This document shows positions 26,906-35,987 of a stretch of 64,000 nucleotides of DNA, one piece after another (the stretch's first letter is position 1; the number at the start of each line of letters is the position of its first letter). The notes under the pieces are model-generated. The model saw nothing but the letters and a program-made list of their open reading frames with translations, searched no databases and was not told the DNA's origin. Source of the stretch: Clostridiales bacterium (GTDB lineage Bacteria > Bacillota > Clostridia > Saccharofermentanales > Saccharofermentanaceae); assembly GCA_017554745.1 (NCBI GenBank), contig JAFZHS010000017.1:62001-126000 (forward strand), given 5' to 3'. Made by a program: the position numbers and the translations under genes.

Positions 26906-28438
26906 TCACGCATCAGGATCAGTGTTGATATCATCGTGGCTCGTTTTGCTCTCGCCGTCTACTGAATTGGCATCATAGAGGTCTTTCTTCATCTTAGAAG
27001 AGCTGATCTCGGGCGTTCTGGGCAGATAAACTACCTCTACTCCCTCTTCCTTAAGGAAGTCGAACTTGCCCTTCCAGTCGTCGCCCATAACGAATGTATC
27101 AACGTGATATTCATGCATGTCTGAACGCTTCTGTGTCCAGCTGTTCTCAGGAATAACAAGGTCTACGTAACGGATGGACTCTACCAGAGCCTTGCGCTGT
27201 TCGTATGTGAAGTAGCACTTCTTGTGCTTTTCGGTCCAGTTGAACTCATCGGAGCTGATTACTACGATAAGGTAATCGCCCAAAGCCTTTGCTCGTCTGA
27301 GAAGGTTAATGTGTCCGTAGTGAAGCAGATCGAAAGTTCCGTAAGTAATGACTCTTTTCATTGATTGATCTCCTTGCGCGCGCATCCTCGCGTTTTTGAT
27401 TACTGCAGTCTCATAATTTATGTCAAGAATAGGCTTGGACAGCTCTGTGATGCCGTCGCGGCCCATAAGGTTCATAGCAATATCTACAGCGGATTCGTTG
27501 TGATTGATTATCTGGTCGACAGCCGTAATTATCGGCATTTCGACCTCATATTGAGCAGCAAGCTTAATAGCAGCAGGCAGTGCATTAATGCCTTCAACGA
27601 CCATTCCGACCTGCTTGACAGCATCATCTGGTGTATAGCCCTGACCGATAAGATATCCGCACTTGTTGTTGCGTGAATGAACGCTCATGGCTGTAACGAT
27701 CAGGTCTCCGACGCCTGCCAGACCGCTGAAAGTATCAGAGAGACACCCCATCTTAAGACCGAGTCTCTCGATCTCAGCAAGACCACGCGTGATCAAAGCT
27801 GCGCGTGCGTTGTCTCCATAGCCAAGGCCTGCAGAGATACCTGAAGCCAAAGCTATAATGTTCTTCAGAGCGCCGCAGATCTCAACGCCCTTAACATCAG
27901 TGTTGGTATAAACACGCAATACCGGATTAGCAAAAACGGACTGGATATACTCAGCAACTTCGATATCCGAATGAGCAGCAACGATCGTAGTAGGTAAGTC
28001 TTTGGCGACTTCTTCTGCGTGTGTAGGGCCGGACAAAGCTACTACAGAGTTCTTCTTCCCTGCTTTGCCAAGCTCATCAGCAATTATCTCAGACATGGTC
28101 ATCAGAGTATCAGGCTCGATACCCTTAGCCACATCCACAATTACCTGAGTATCAGTAATATAAGGCAAGGCAGTACGTGTCGTGGAGCGCACGAATACTG
28201 AAGGAACTGCGAATAACAAGATATCAGCGCCACTACAAGCGGCACTGACATCGTCAGTAAACATCAATTCATCAGGAATATCCATATAAGGCAGGTTCTT
28301 ATGCTGCCTTGTACGAGTTAATTCTTCTATCTCGGCGGGCAATGCGGACCATACTGTGACAGTGTGTCCGATATTGCAAAGCATGCGGGCTAAAGCTATG
28401 CCCCAGGTACCTGCGCCGAGAACGGATATTCGCTTCAT
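26906..28438 (-). CDS. Fusion of glycerol-3-phosphate dehydrogenase (GpsA) and glycerol-3-phosphate cytidylyltransferase (TagD)
   Basis: A 510-residue fusion. The start at 28438 is chosen because GGTGAGGACTGAT lies before it and a start seven codons upstream would overlap licD. Residues 1 to about 340 are GpsA: VLGAGTWGIA NAD-binding motif (6-15), SGPTHAEE, and catalytic K192 in CGALKN. It reduces dihydroxyacetone phosphate to sn-glycerol 3-phosphate. From residue 360 the chain is TagD: ITYGTFDLLHYGH with the HxGH nucleotidyltransferase motif and ISSSKMKKDLY; it makes CDP-glycerol from glycerol 3-phosphate and CTP. A strong AAGGAGATCAATCA lies just before the in-frame ATG of the TagD part (27359-27361), so a free TagD could also be made. 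The C-terminal 25 residues are acidic and novel. CDP-glycerol is the donor of teichoic-acid or glycerol-phosphate decorations. licD is 1 base upstream. Confidence 0.93.
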   Translation of the reverse strand: MKRISVLGAGTWGIALARMLCNIGHTVTVWSALPAEIEELTRTRQHKNLPYMDIPDELMFTDDVSAACSGADILLFAVPSVFVRSTTRTALPYITDTQVIVDVAKGIEPDTLMTMSEIIADELGKAGKKNSVVALSGPTHAEEVAKDLPTTIVAAHSDIEVAEYIQSVFANPVLRVYTNTDVKGVEICGALKNIIALASGISAGLGYGDNARAALITRGLAEIERLGLKMGCLSDTFSGLAGVGDLIVTAMSVHSRNNKCGYLIGQGYTPDDAVKQVGMVVEGINALPAAIKLAAQYEVEMPIITAVDQIINHNESAVDIAMNLMGRDGITELSKPILDINYETAVIKNARMRAQGDQSMKRVITYGTFDLLHYGHINLLRRAKALGDYLIVVISSDEFNWTEKHKKCYFTYEQRKALVESIRYVDLVIPENSWTQKRSDMHEYHVDTFVMGDDWKGKFDFLKEEGVEVVYLPRTPEISSSKMKKDLYDANSVDGESKTSHDDINTDPDA

Positions 28439-28439
28439 A

Positions 28440-29273
28440 TCAGTCCTCACCAAAATCAAGTTCTACTACGTGCAGTACTCCGACACGCTTTTCGGGCGGC
28501 GGCAGAGTCATGTAATCGCCGAATTTCAGCCTCATGTACTCATCGTAACCCTTGAGTATCCGCAAAGTAGTATCTTCAAATTTTACGTCAATGTATTCGT
28601 CGAAGCAATGTGTCGGCAAGCCGTATTTCGATTCCTTGGTGCGATAAGGGAACGTCATATGGCGCGAGAGATAGTGCTTCTTCTTGCTGTTGTTATTTCT
28701 CTCGGCGATCTTGTTCATCCAATTAAAAACGGTCTTCTTGGGAATGCGGTTAAGAAGTGAATAAACACCCCTGAGGAACGCATTGGGCGCGTACTTCCTC
28801 CCTACTATCGAATACTGGCACTTCCTTATAAAAAAGCACTCGAAAAAGTGTATCTGCCTCATCGGGAAATGATCCGGCACACCGTCATAGATAAAGACAT
28901 CGATAAAGATGCCCTTATGGAACTTAAGATCCTCCTGCTTTTCCTGGATAAACTTGGTGCCGTTTATCCTGAGCTTGGAATAACCCCAGTGATATTCGGG
29001 ATCAGTACGGAATTCCTGCAGAAAGTATTTGGAATCGAGGTCAGTCTTGCATGCTTCATAGAACTTCTTGTACTCGTCGCGCATAAAGATGACATCAGCA
29101 TCGTCATCCCACGGTATAAAGCCGCCATGGCGGATAGAGCCAAGTAATGTGCCGCCTTCCAAGGTATACTCGATGCCGTTTTTGCGGCATATTCTGTCTA
29201 CCTCTTTTAACAGTTCGAGCAGTTTTTCCCTAAGATGTATAAGGTCAGCGCCTTCTACTAACATAACTTCCAT
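28440..29273 (-). CDS. LicD family phosphotransferase
   Basis: A 277-residue protein of the LicD/FKTN nucleotidyl or phosphotransferase family. The diagnostic N-terminal part YTLEGGTLLGSIRHGGFIPWDDDAD (residues about 35-60) holds the GGTLLG glycine loop and DDDxD metal site. LicD enzymes transfer phosphocholine, and homologues transfer phosphorylated polyols, to cell-surface sugars. With gpsA-tagD next, the donor here may be CDP-glycerol instead of CDP-choline, which is inference. The two genes meet with TGATATG (one base between). An alternative start is the Met at residue 4. Confidence 0.88.
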   Translation of the reverse strand: MEVMLVEGADLIHLREKLLELLKEVDRICRKNGIEYTLEGGTLLGSIRHGGFIPWDDDADVIFMRDEYKKFYEACKTDLDSKYFLQEFRTDPEYHWGYSKLRINGTKFIQEKQEDLKFHKGIFIDVFIYDGVPDHFPMRQIHFFECFFIRKCQYSIVGRKYAPNAFLRGVYSLLNRIPKKTVFNWMNKIAERNNNSKKKHYLSRHMTFPYRTKESKYGLPTHCFDEYIDVKFEDTTLRILKGYDEYMRLKFGDYMTLPPPEKRVGVLHVVELDFGED

Positions 29274-29323
29274 TCCCGGTCAGCACAGATGATTTGTGAT
29301 GTGCCAAGCCGATTCATCAACAT

Positions 29324-29352
29324 ATTATATATTAAATAATAAAAAAGACGAA
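29324..29352 (-). promoter_or_regulatory. Likely promoter of licD
   Basis: TATAAT (29324-29329) on the minus strand, with a weak TTCGTC at the -35 position (29347-29352) and 17-base spacing. About 50 bases of leader precede the licD ATG. Confidence 0.5.
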
Positions 29353-29376
29353 ATGCTTTAATGGGGCATTCCCTAT

Positions 29377-29409
29377 CAAAAACGAGGCCGTATTTGCATA
29401 CGACCTCGT
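29377..29409 (-). terminator. Terminator of the 1456-residue Ig/LRR gene
   Basis: On the minus strand, ACGAGGTCGTAT pairs with ATACGGCCTCGT over 12 pairs (one G-U), with the loop GCAA, then TTTTTG. It separates the gene from licD. Confidence 0.92.
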
Positions 29410-29432
29410 CAGAATAGCAGATTTAGAAGATC

Positions 29433-32400
29433 TTACGATACTTCTTCGACAATATCGGATTCGGCTGCTACAAGCTCAGTCTCTGCAACTGCCGGTTCCT
29501 CAATTACTTCAGTTATTGTTTCAACTGTCTCAGTAACTTCAACAGCTTTTACCGGTTCTACGGTATCAACTGCATTAGCAGGCTCAACTACAACCTGATT
29601 AGGTGTAGGAATGACCGGAGAATCACCGATATCGATCTGATTTGCGAAAGTACCGATAACCTTAAGGAAAACTTCACTTGATGTTACGGAAGCTCCTGTA
29701 GAATCTGTAACGATGCAGTGATACCTGTTGCCGTTCTGGGATGCCTTGATCGTGAAGGACAATGTAGCGGTCTTAGCGCCATCGTTTATAGAACAGTTGG
29801 TCCATTCGCCATTCTTGAATACCTGCCACTGATACTTGAGACCGATACCCTTGGCTTCAATTGAATATGTTGCCGTCTCGCCTTCGTTTCCTGTGAAGTT
29901 ATCAGACAGTGAAATGATCTCAAGCGGGATCTCAACTGTCAGAGTAACAGTATTGGTCTTAACGTTCTCGTTGTTTGCGTCAGTGATCACGCAGCGGTAC
30001 TTTGTTCCGCTTCTTGAAGCCTTAGCCTCAAGAGTAAGCTTGTTTGTCTTAGCGCCGTCGTTAACGGAGCAGTTTGTCCAAGCACCTGACTTATATACCT
30101 GCCACTGATACTTAAGACCTACGCCGTTTGCCTTGACTGTGAATACTGCGCTGGAGCCCTCTGCACCTGAATAGTTAACAGGCTGAGTTACGATCTCGAG
30201 AGGTATTAAGACTGACAGAGTAACTGTATTAGTAGTAACTGTCTTTTTGTTTACGTCAGTAATTACGCAGCGGTACTTTGTTCCGTGACGTGAAGCCTTA
30301 GCCTCGAGGGTAAGCTTGTTTGTCTTAGCACCGTCGTTTACGGAGCAGTTTGACCAGGCTCCTGACTTATAGACCTGCCACTGATACTTGAGTCCTACGC
30401 CCTTAGCAGTAACAGTAAATTCTGCTGTTGAGTTTTCTTCGCCTGAGAAATTAACAGGCTGAGTTACGATCTCGAGCGGGACATTAACAGTAAGTGTAAC
30501 TGTATTTGTCGTAACGGTATTCTTTCTTACATCAGTGATTACGCAGCGGTACTTTGTTCCGTTACGGGATTCTTTTACTTCAAGTGAAAGCTTGTTTGTC
30601 TTAGCACCGTCGTTTACGGAGCAGTTTGACCATGCGCCATTCTTGTAGTTCTGCCACTGATACTTAAGACCATCACCTGTAGCCTTAACAGTAAATACTG
30701 CTGTATCACCGATAGTGCCCTTGAAATCAGAAGGCTGTGTCGTGATGGCAAGAGGAGTAATAACAGTCATTGTGACTTCGGAGGTTGTAACCGTATTATT
30801 GCTAGCGTCTGTGATAACACAGCGATAGATAGTACCGTTACGTGAGCTCTTAGCCTCGAGTGTCAGCGTGTTGGTTCTGGCGCCGTCGTTATTGGAGCAA
30901 TTAGACCAAGCGCCGCTCTTAAATGTCTGCCACTGATACTTAAGGTTATCGCCGTTTGCGGTTACGCTGAATACGGCTGTATCGCCTGACTGGCCTGAGA
31001 AATCAACAGGCTGCTTTGTGATAGTGATAGGAAGGATAGCTGTAAGTGTTACTTCCTTTGTTGTAAGAGTGTTTTCTCTGGAGTCCATGACGATGCAGTG
31101 GTATTTGTTACCGTTTGCTGTTGCCTTGATCTCGAAAGAAAGTGTAGCGGTCTTAGCGCCATCGTTCATAGAGCAGTTTGTCCACTCGCCATCCTTTAAT
31201 ACCTGCCACTGATATGTCAGGCCGTCACCTTCAGCGCCTACTGTAAATGTTGCTGTGCTTCCTACGCGGCCTGAGAAATTGCTGGGCTCGGAAGTAATAG
31301 CAAGATTAAGCTTTGCTGTAAGAGTAGCCTCGGAGGATGTTACGGAGTTGCCGTAACCGTCAGTTACGATGCAGTGATATTTGTTTCCGTTAGCATTAGC
31401 TTTGATCTCGAAAGACAGAGAAGCTGTTTTCGCACCATCGTTCATGGAGCAATTTGTCCACTCGCCGTCCTTGAAGACCTGCCACTGGTATGAGAGGTTG
31501 TCGCCTGCAGCAACGATGCTGAATGTTGCGATGTCGCCTACGAATCCGGAGCAGTTGGAAGGCTGGGTTGAAATAGCTGCAGTTGTCTTTACTGTAAGCG
31601 TGACTTCGGAGGTTGTAACCGTATTGCCGTAGCCGTCATTGATAACGCAGTGATACTTGTTGCCATTTGCATTTGCCTTGATCTCGAAAGAAAGTGTTGC
31701 GGTCTTGGCGCCGTCGTTCATTGAGGCGTTTGTCCACGCGCCATCCTTGAAGATCTGCCACTGATATGTGAGGTTATCGCCTACTGTTCCTACCGTGAAT
31801 GTAGCTGTATCACCTGCAAAGCCCGAAACGCTGGAAGGCTGTGAAGTGATGGATACAGGAGTCTTAACAGTAAGTGTAACTTCATTGGATGTTACAGAGT
31901 CGCCGTAACCGTCTGTGATAATGCAGTGGTACTTATTGCCGTTTGCATTAGCCTTGATCTCGAAAGAAAGTGTTGCGGTCTTAGCACCGTCGTTCATGGA
32001 GGCGTTTGTCCACGCACCATCCTTATAGACCTGCCACTGATATGAGAGGTTGTCACCTCTTGCGGCGATCGTATATGTAGCTGTCTCGCCAGCAAAGCCG
32101 GAAGCATTTGAAGGCTGAGATGTGATGTTAAGAGGAGTCTTAATCGTGAGAACGACTTCCTTTGTTGTTACGGAATTGCCGTAACCGTCAGTAATTATGC
32201 ACTGATATCTGTTGCCGTTAGCAGTAGCCTTGATTTCAAAGAACAATGTATCTGTTTTTGCGCCATCGTTAACGGAACAGTTGACCCACTCACCGTCTTT
32301 ATTAACCTGCCACTGATATGTCATTTCATCGCCCTGTGCAACGACATTGAATACAGCTGTTTCACCTACCAGGCCCGTGTAGTTGACAGGTGCATTGTTG

Positions 32401-33803
32401 ATCTTGAGTGTTGTACGGTCGATAGTAAGCGTAGCGCTGTTGGAAGCTGCTGAATGACCATATTTATCAGTAACTGTACAGTCGTATCTACGGCCGTCTT
32501 TATTGCAGGTAATCGGAACTTTCAGAGTGGCTGTATTGTAGCCGGTATAATCGCATGTTATCCATTCGCCGTCAACAAATTCATTCCACTGATATGTAAG
32601 GCCGTCGCCCTGGGCCTTGACGCTGAACGTGGCTGTGTTTCTAACTTTGCCGGTGACATTAGAAGGATGTGAGGTAATCGTGAGATCGTTAGAACCATTT
32701 GCAAAGATGACTTCGATATTATATTTTGCCATCTCTTTATCCATATCCCAGTTTAATTCAGGATCATATAAAGTGTCGATGTTCAGCCATTGAGAACGGG
32801 TACCCTTATAAGTAACTCTTGTAACACCTGAATATCCTAATGCATCATAACCAAAAGTTGTAACGCTGGAAGGAATTGTAAAAGTTGTAAGAGCAGAATC
32901 GGAACCGAATGCATTGTCTCCGATATAAAGAATTCCATCAGGAATATTTATGGAAGAAAGTTTGGGGCAGTTACGGAAAGCGCCGCCATAAATATGTAAA
33001 ATGCCCTCAGGAAGTGTGACTGTAGTAAGATTGGAGCAAACTGCAAAAGCGTCTCTGCCGATCGTGTTAACGCCATCAGGTATTCTAAGGCTTGTAATAC
33101 TTGAGCAATTGCTAAATGCGGCTTCGCTTATAGTAATAATACTGTCGGGCAAAGTGAGACTCTTAAGCTTTGAACACTTGTAAAAAGCAGAAGTTCCGAT
33201 TGTTATAAGAGAATTAGGAAGACTAAGAGTAGTCAAAGACTCACAACCGTAGAAAGTATTTGATTTAATCTCAGTAACGCCATTGGGAATCGAAACTGAA
33301 GTTAAAGCTTTACAAGTCTTGAATGCGTCATTTCCGATCTCTGTAAGATTGCTGGAAAGCGTCAAGGTGGTAAGTCCTGTACAACTGGTAAAAGCATAGC
33401 TTCCGATATATGTAACGCTATTAGGAATGGTAAGTGTAGTTAATCTGGTACAGTTCTGAAAAGAGTACGTACCAATTGAAGTTACTGTATTAGGAATAGA
33501 AATGCTTGTAATGTAACCATGAGATCTGAAAGCATAAGGCGCAATCGTAGTAACGCCGCTCTTGATCACAACGGATGTGATAGAATCTCTAGAACTATAC
33601 CACGGAACGGAAGCTGTACCGCTCCAGTTAGGCATAGCACCAGTGCCCTCGATTGTCAGTTTGCCGTTACCGTCAAGAGTCCAAGTTAAATTGGAATTAG
33701 GTATATCGCCGCCGGCCGCATTCGACTTAAGTGCCGGGAACGAAGCGACAGCAATGAACACTGCAAGGAAAAAGGCAAGGATCTTCACTTTTTGATGTCT
33801 CAT
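29433..33803 (-). CDS. Secreted BspA-like LRR protein with 11 Ig-like repeats
   Basis: A 1456-residue secreted protein. Signal peptide MRHQKVKILAFFLAVFIAVA with cleavage near ANAAGG. The mature start LTWTLDGNGKLTIEGTGAM opens a BspA-type LRR_5 region (about residues 85-355) with repeating FxxCxxLTxLxIPxxVTxIG units. Then eleven Ig-like repeats of about 86 residues follow (about 373 to 1380), each with YQW in strand C, NCS and YxCxI(T/V)D. The tail of about 70 residues is rich in Val, Glu, Thr and Ala and ends in EVS, with no LPxTG, SLH or TM anchor. BspA-like LRR domains often bind host or cell surfaces; adhesion is inference. It is monocistronic, with TTGAGA-17-TAAAAT upstream and a terminator downstream, and its N-terminal LRR differs from the other eight members. 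Confidence 0.9.
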   Translation of the reverse strand: MRHQKVKILAFFLAVFIAVASFPALKSNAAGGDIPNSNLTWTLDGNGKLTIEGTGAMPNWSGTASVPWYSSRDSITSVVIKSGVTTIAPYAFRSHGYITSISIPNTVTSIGTYSFQNCTRLTTLTIPNSVTYIGSYAFTSCTGLTTLTLSSNLTEIGNDAFKTCKALTSVSIPNGVTEIKSNTFYGCESLTTLSLPNSLITIGTSAFYKCSKLKSLTLPDSIITISEAAFSNCSSITSLRIPDGVNTIGRDAFAVCSNLTTVTLPEGILHIYGGAFRNCPKLSSINIPDGILYIGDNAFGSDSALTTFTIPSSVTTFGYDALGYSGVTRVTYKGTRSQWLNIDTLYDPELNWDMDKEMAKYNIEVIFANGSNDLTITSHPSNVTGKVRNTATFSVKAQGDGLTYQWNEFVDGEWITCDYTGYNTATLKVPITCNKDGRRYDCTVTDKYGHSAASNSATLTIDRTTLKINNAPVNYTGLVGETAVFNVVAQGDEMTYQWQVNKDGEWVNCSVNDGAKTDTLFFEIKATANGNRYQCIITDGYGNSVTTKEVVLTIKTPLNITSQPSNASGFAGETATYTIAARGDNLSYQWQVYKDGAWTNASMNDGAKTATLSFEIKANANGNKYHCIITDGYGDSVTSNEVTLTVKTPVSITSQPSSVSGFAGDTATFTVGTVGDNLTYQWQIFKDGAWTNASMNDGAKTATLSFEIKANANGNKYHCVINDGYGNTVTTSEVTLTVKTTAAISTQPSNCSGFVGDIATFSIVAAGDNLSYQWQVFKDGEWTNCSMNDGAKTASLSFEIKANANGNKYHCIVTDGYGNSVTSSEATLTAKLNLAITSEPSNFSGRVGSTATFTVGAEGDGLTYQWQVLKDGEWTNCSMNDGAKTATLSFEIKATANGNKYHCIVMDSRENTLTTKEVTLTAILPITITKQPVDFSGQSGDTAVFSVTANGDNLKYQWQTFKSGAWSNCSNNDGARTNTLTLEAKSSRNGTIYRCVITDASNNTVTTSEVTMTVITPLAITTQPSDFKGTIGDTAVFTVKATGDGLKYQWQNYKNGAWSNCSVNDGAKTNKLSLEVKESRNGTKYRCVITDVRKNTVTTNTVTLTVNVPLEIVTQPVNFSGEENSTAEFTVTAKGVGLKYQWQVYKSGAWSNCSVNDGAKTNKLTLEAKASRHGTKYRCVITDVNKKTVTTNTVTLSVLIPLEIVTQPVNYSGAEGSSAVFTVKANGVGLKYQWQVYKSGAWTNCSVNDGAKTNKLTLEAKASRSGTKYRCVITDANNENVKTNTVTLTVEIPLEIISLSDNFTGNEGETATYSIEAKGIGLKYQWQVFKNGEWTNCSINDGAKTATLSFTIKASQNGNRYHCIVTDSTGASVTSSEVFLKVIGTFANQIDIGDSPVIPTPNQVVVEPANAVDTVEPVKAVEVTETVETITEVIEEPAVAETELVAAESDIVEEVS

Positions 33804-33831
33804 AATTTACCTCCAAGGAAACACTTTCACT

Positions 33832-33860
33832 ATTTTATTTATTTATATATATATTCTCAA
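33832..33860 (-). promoter_or_regulatory. Promoter of the 1456-residue Ig/LRR gene
   Basis: TTGAGA (33855-33860), 17 bases, TAAAAT (33832-33837) on the minus strand, with a GGAGG ribosome site between promoter and ATG. Confidence 0.65.
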
Positions 33861-33973
33861 CGACAGATGTGACCATAATCGAACAAAAATGTAAATAAAA
33901 TAAAATTTATGACAGATATTAAATAAATTTCTTCCCAATATGTCACCAATCTAAAATTGTCTTGAAAAAAGTA

Positions 33974-34000
33974 AAACGGGGCTGATATTCAGCCCCGTTT
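33974..34000 (-). terminator. Terminator of the transcarboxylase-like operon
   Basis: AAACGGGGCTGA and TCAGCCCCGTTT form a perfect 12-bp stem with a 3-base loop, with a T-run on the minus strand. It ends the four-gene operon at 34027-37535. Confidence 0.93.
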
Positions 34001-34026
34001 CGTGATGAAATTTGCCAAGATAAGAA

Positions 34027-35421
34027 TTATCTTATCCAGTCAACAGAAATCTCTTTAATGTCACCGCCGTTGCGCTTCCTGATGAATTCAGGGGCTACCT
34101 GCGGGAACATGGCACATGACAATACGTCCTCTTCACTCTTGGCGATGTCCTTGTACTGTTCCTTGATCGTCTCGAGCTCAGGCTTTAGAAGATCAGCCGG
34201 ACGGCATGTGATTACCTCATCTGAGCCAATAGCCTGACTGCGGATCTCCTCATTTACAACGCCCGGGAGCTCACCGTATTCACCGCGAAGCAATCCCTTG
34301 GATTCTTTTGTAAATGTCTTATATCTGCCCATGAGAACGTTAAATACAGCCTGTGAGCCTACGATCTGGCTGGTAGGTGTTACGAGCGGCGGATATCCGA
34401 AGTCTTCACGGACTCTCGGTACTTCCTGGAGCACCTCCTCCATTCTGTCCTCTGCGTTAGCCTGTTTGAGCTGTGACAGGAGGTTTGAGAGCATTCCGCC
34501 GGGTACCTGATAAAGCAAAGTATTTGGATCCACGCGCAACACCTTGGAGCTGATGGTGCCTGCTGCTTCCATTTTCGAAGCAACGCCCTTAAAGTGGATT
34601 GCGGCCTCATTGAGCTTGTTAAGATCAAGCCCTGTATCACGCTCAGTGCCCTTCAATGTGGCTACGAGAGATTCTGTAGCGGGCTGCGACGTGCCGTTAG
34701 CGAACGGTGACAGCGCGCAGTCAACGATATCAACACCTGCCATGGCAGCCATGAGATATACCATTGAGCCTGTTCCTGTCGTGTTATGGGTATGGAGATG
34801 GATCGGGATGGATACCTTCTCCTTAAGCTTCTTTACAAGGCTATAAGCATCAGCTGGAAGCAAAAGGTTAGCCATGTCCTTGATGCAGATTGTATCAGCG
34901 CCCATCTGCTCTAAGATTACGGCCTTATCAACGAAGTAATCCTCGTTGTGAACGGGGCTGGTCGTATAGCTCATTGCAGCTTCTACCATTCCGCCGTACT
35001 TCTTCACTGCCCTGATCGATGCTTCCATGTTGCGGATGTCATTAAGAGCATCAAAGATACGGACTATGTCGATGCCGTTTTCGATGGATTTGGCGCAGAA
35101 TGCTTCTACCATATCGTCAGCATAATGGCGGTATCCGAGAAGGTTCTGTCCACGCAAAAGCATCTGGAGCTTGGTGTTGGGCAGAGCTTTTCGCAATGTG
35201 CGGAGCCTCTCCCACGGATCTTCATTTAAGAAACGCATGCATGAGTCGAAGGTAGCTCCGCCCCAGCATTCGATAGACCAATAGCCGATACTGTCGAGCA
35301 CTTCGCAGGCAGGAAGCATGTCCTCGAGGCGCATGCGTGTAGCAGCCTGGCTCTGGTGCGCGTCCCTTAAGATGGTATCGGTGATTTGAAGTCTTTTATT
35401 CGTACTAAAAAGTTCAGACAT
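34027..35421 (-). CDS. Carboxyltransferase OadA/5S-like subunit (oxaloacetate/pyruvate carboxyl transfer)
   Basis: A 464-residue TIM-barrel carboxyltransferase related to oxaloacetate decarboxylase alpha, pyruvate carboxylase CT and the 5S subunit of transcarboxylase. Key features are RDAHQS (19-24), K181 in IKDMA, the candidate carboxylated lysine, and the HLHTHNTTG metal site (H210, H212). It lacks the biotin domain present in full-length OadA, because the carrier is separate. Reaction: transfer of CO2 between oxaloacetate and biotin. It is the last gene of the operon 12S-like, 56-residue protein, biotin carrier, this, and the 9-base spacing to the carrier supports co-expression. Confidence 0.9.
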   Translation of the reverse strand: MSELFSTNKRLQITDTILRDAHQSQAATRMRLEDMLPACEVLDSIGYWSIECWGGATFDSCMRFLNEDPWERLRTLRKALPNTKLQMLLRGQNLLGYRHYADDMVEAFCAKSIENGIDIVRIFDALNDIRNMEASIRAVKKYGGMVEAAMSYTTSPVHNEDYFVDKAVILEQMGADTICIKDMANLLLPADAYSLVKKLKEKVSIPIHLHTHNTTGTGSMVYLMAAMAGVDIVDCALSPFANGTSQPATESLVATLKGTERDTGLDLNKLNEAAIHFKGVASKMEAAGTISSKVLRVDPNTLLYQVPGGMLSNLLSQLKQANAEDRMEEVLQEVPRVREDFGYPPLVTPTSQIVGSQAVFNVLMGRYKTFTKESKGLLRGEYGELPGVVNEEIRSQAIGSDEVITCRPADLLKPELETIKEQYKDIAKSEEDVLSCAMFPQVAPEFIRKRNGGDIKEISVDWIR

Positions 35422-35430
35422 TAACAGACC

Positions 35431-35802
35431 TCACTTAACTTCGAAGAGCAAGTCGCCGCCTGCAACTGTTGAGCCTTCTGTGAGGCTGAGAGAGCCGATT
35501 ACACCGTCAGCAGGTGCTGTGATCTCATTTTCCATCTTCATTGCTTCAAGGATAAGGACTACATCGCCTGCCTTAACAGCGTCGCCGTCAGCCTTAAGTA
35601 CTTTAAGGATTGTTCCGGGCATCGGTGCCGTAACTGAGCCTGATGAAGCTACAGCGGGCTTTGATGCTGCGGGAGCTGCAACAGTTGCGCTTACTGCAGG
35701 AGCTGCCTTGGCAACGGGCTGTACTACTGCGCCGTTTGCGCCGATCAGCTCAACGTCCATCTCATATGTCTTTCCGTCAACTGTGATACGATACTTACTC
35801 AT
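35431..35802 (-). CDS. Biotin carboxyl carrier protein (1.3S/MmdC-like)
   Basis: A 123-residue biotin carrier. The N-terminal 25 residues are the fixed start of such carriers, an Ala/Pro/Val linker follows (about 28-57), and residues 58-123 form the biotinyl domain with EAMKMENE and biotinylated K89. It carries CO2 between the 12S-like and 5S-like subunits. The length and linker match the 1.3S subunit of transcarboxylase and MmdC. The ATG is 2 bases after the 56-residue protein stop codon and has its GGGAG site inside that gene. Confidence 0.92.
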   Translation of the reverse strand: MSKYRITVDGKTYEMDVELIGANGAVVQPVAKAAPAVSATVAAPAASKPAVASSGSVTAPMPGTILKVLKADGDAVKAGDVVLILEAMKMENEITAPADGVIGSLSLTEGSTVAGGDLLFEVK

Positions 35803-35804
35803 TT

Positions 35805-35975
35805 TTATTCTCCCAACTGATATTTGTGATAAGAAATATTGTTATCTGCGATATATTGCGCAAGAGGACTCTTCTCTACTTCGCGAAAAGAACGCACCAC
35901 GACATGCTTCGTGTCTACGCCGTTCTCTTCAGCGATGCAGGCTACAGCCATTGCTACGATTAATTCCTGATTCAC
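35805..35975 (-). CDS. 56-residue small subunit, epsilon-like (MmdE/OadG C-terminal type)
   Basis: A GTG-started reading frame of 56 residues, too short for standard gene listing, with a very strong TAAGGAGGCATAATC leader. The sequence [20 protein letters not shown] followed by a [12 protein letters not shown] segment resembles the cytoplasmic part of the delta/epsilon subunits of methylmalonyl-CoA decarboxylase (MmdE is a 55-residue protein of similar place and size in Veillonella). It has no membrane helix. It sits between the 12S-like gene and the carrier, so it probably helps assemble the complex. I infer this from position and similarity by eye. Confidence 0.75.
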   Translation of the reverse strand: MNQELIVAMAVACIAEENGVDTKHVVVRSFREVEKSPLAQYIADNNISYHKYQLGE

Positions 35976-35987
35976 GATTATGCCTCC

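Noticed and set aside
28439..28459. Upstream start for gpsA-tagD at 28459
   Set aside because: It would overlap licD by 20 bases and has no ribosome site, whereas 28438 has GGTGAGGACTGAT.
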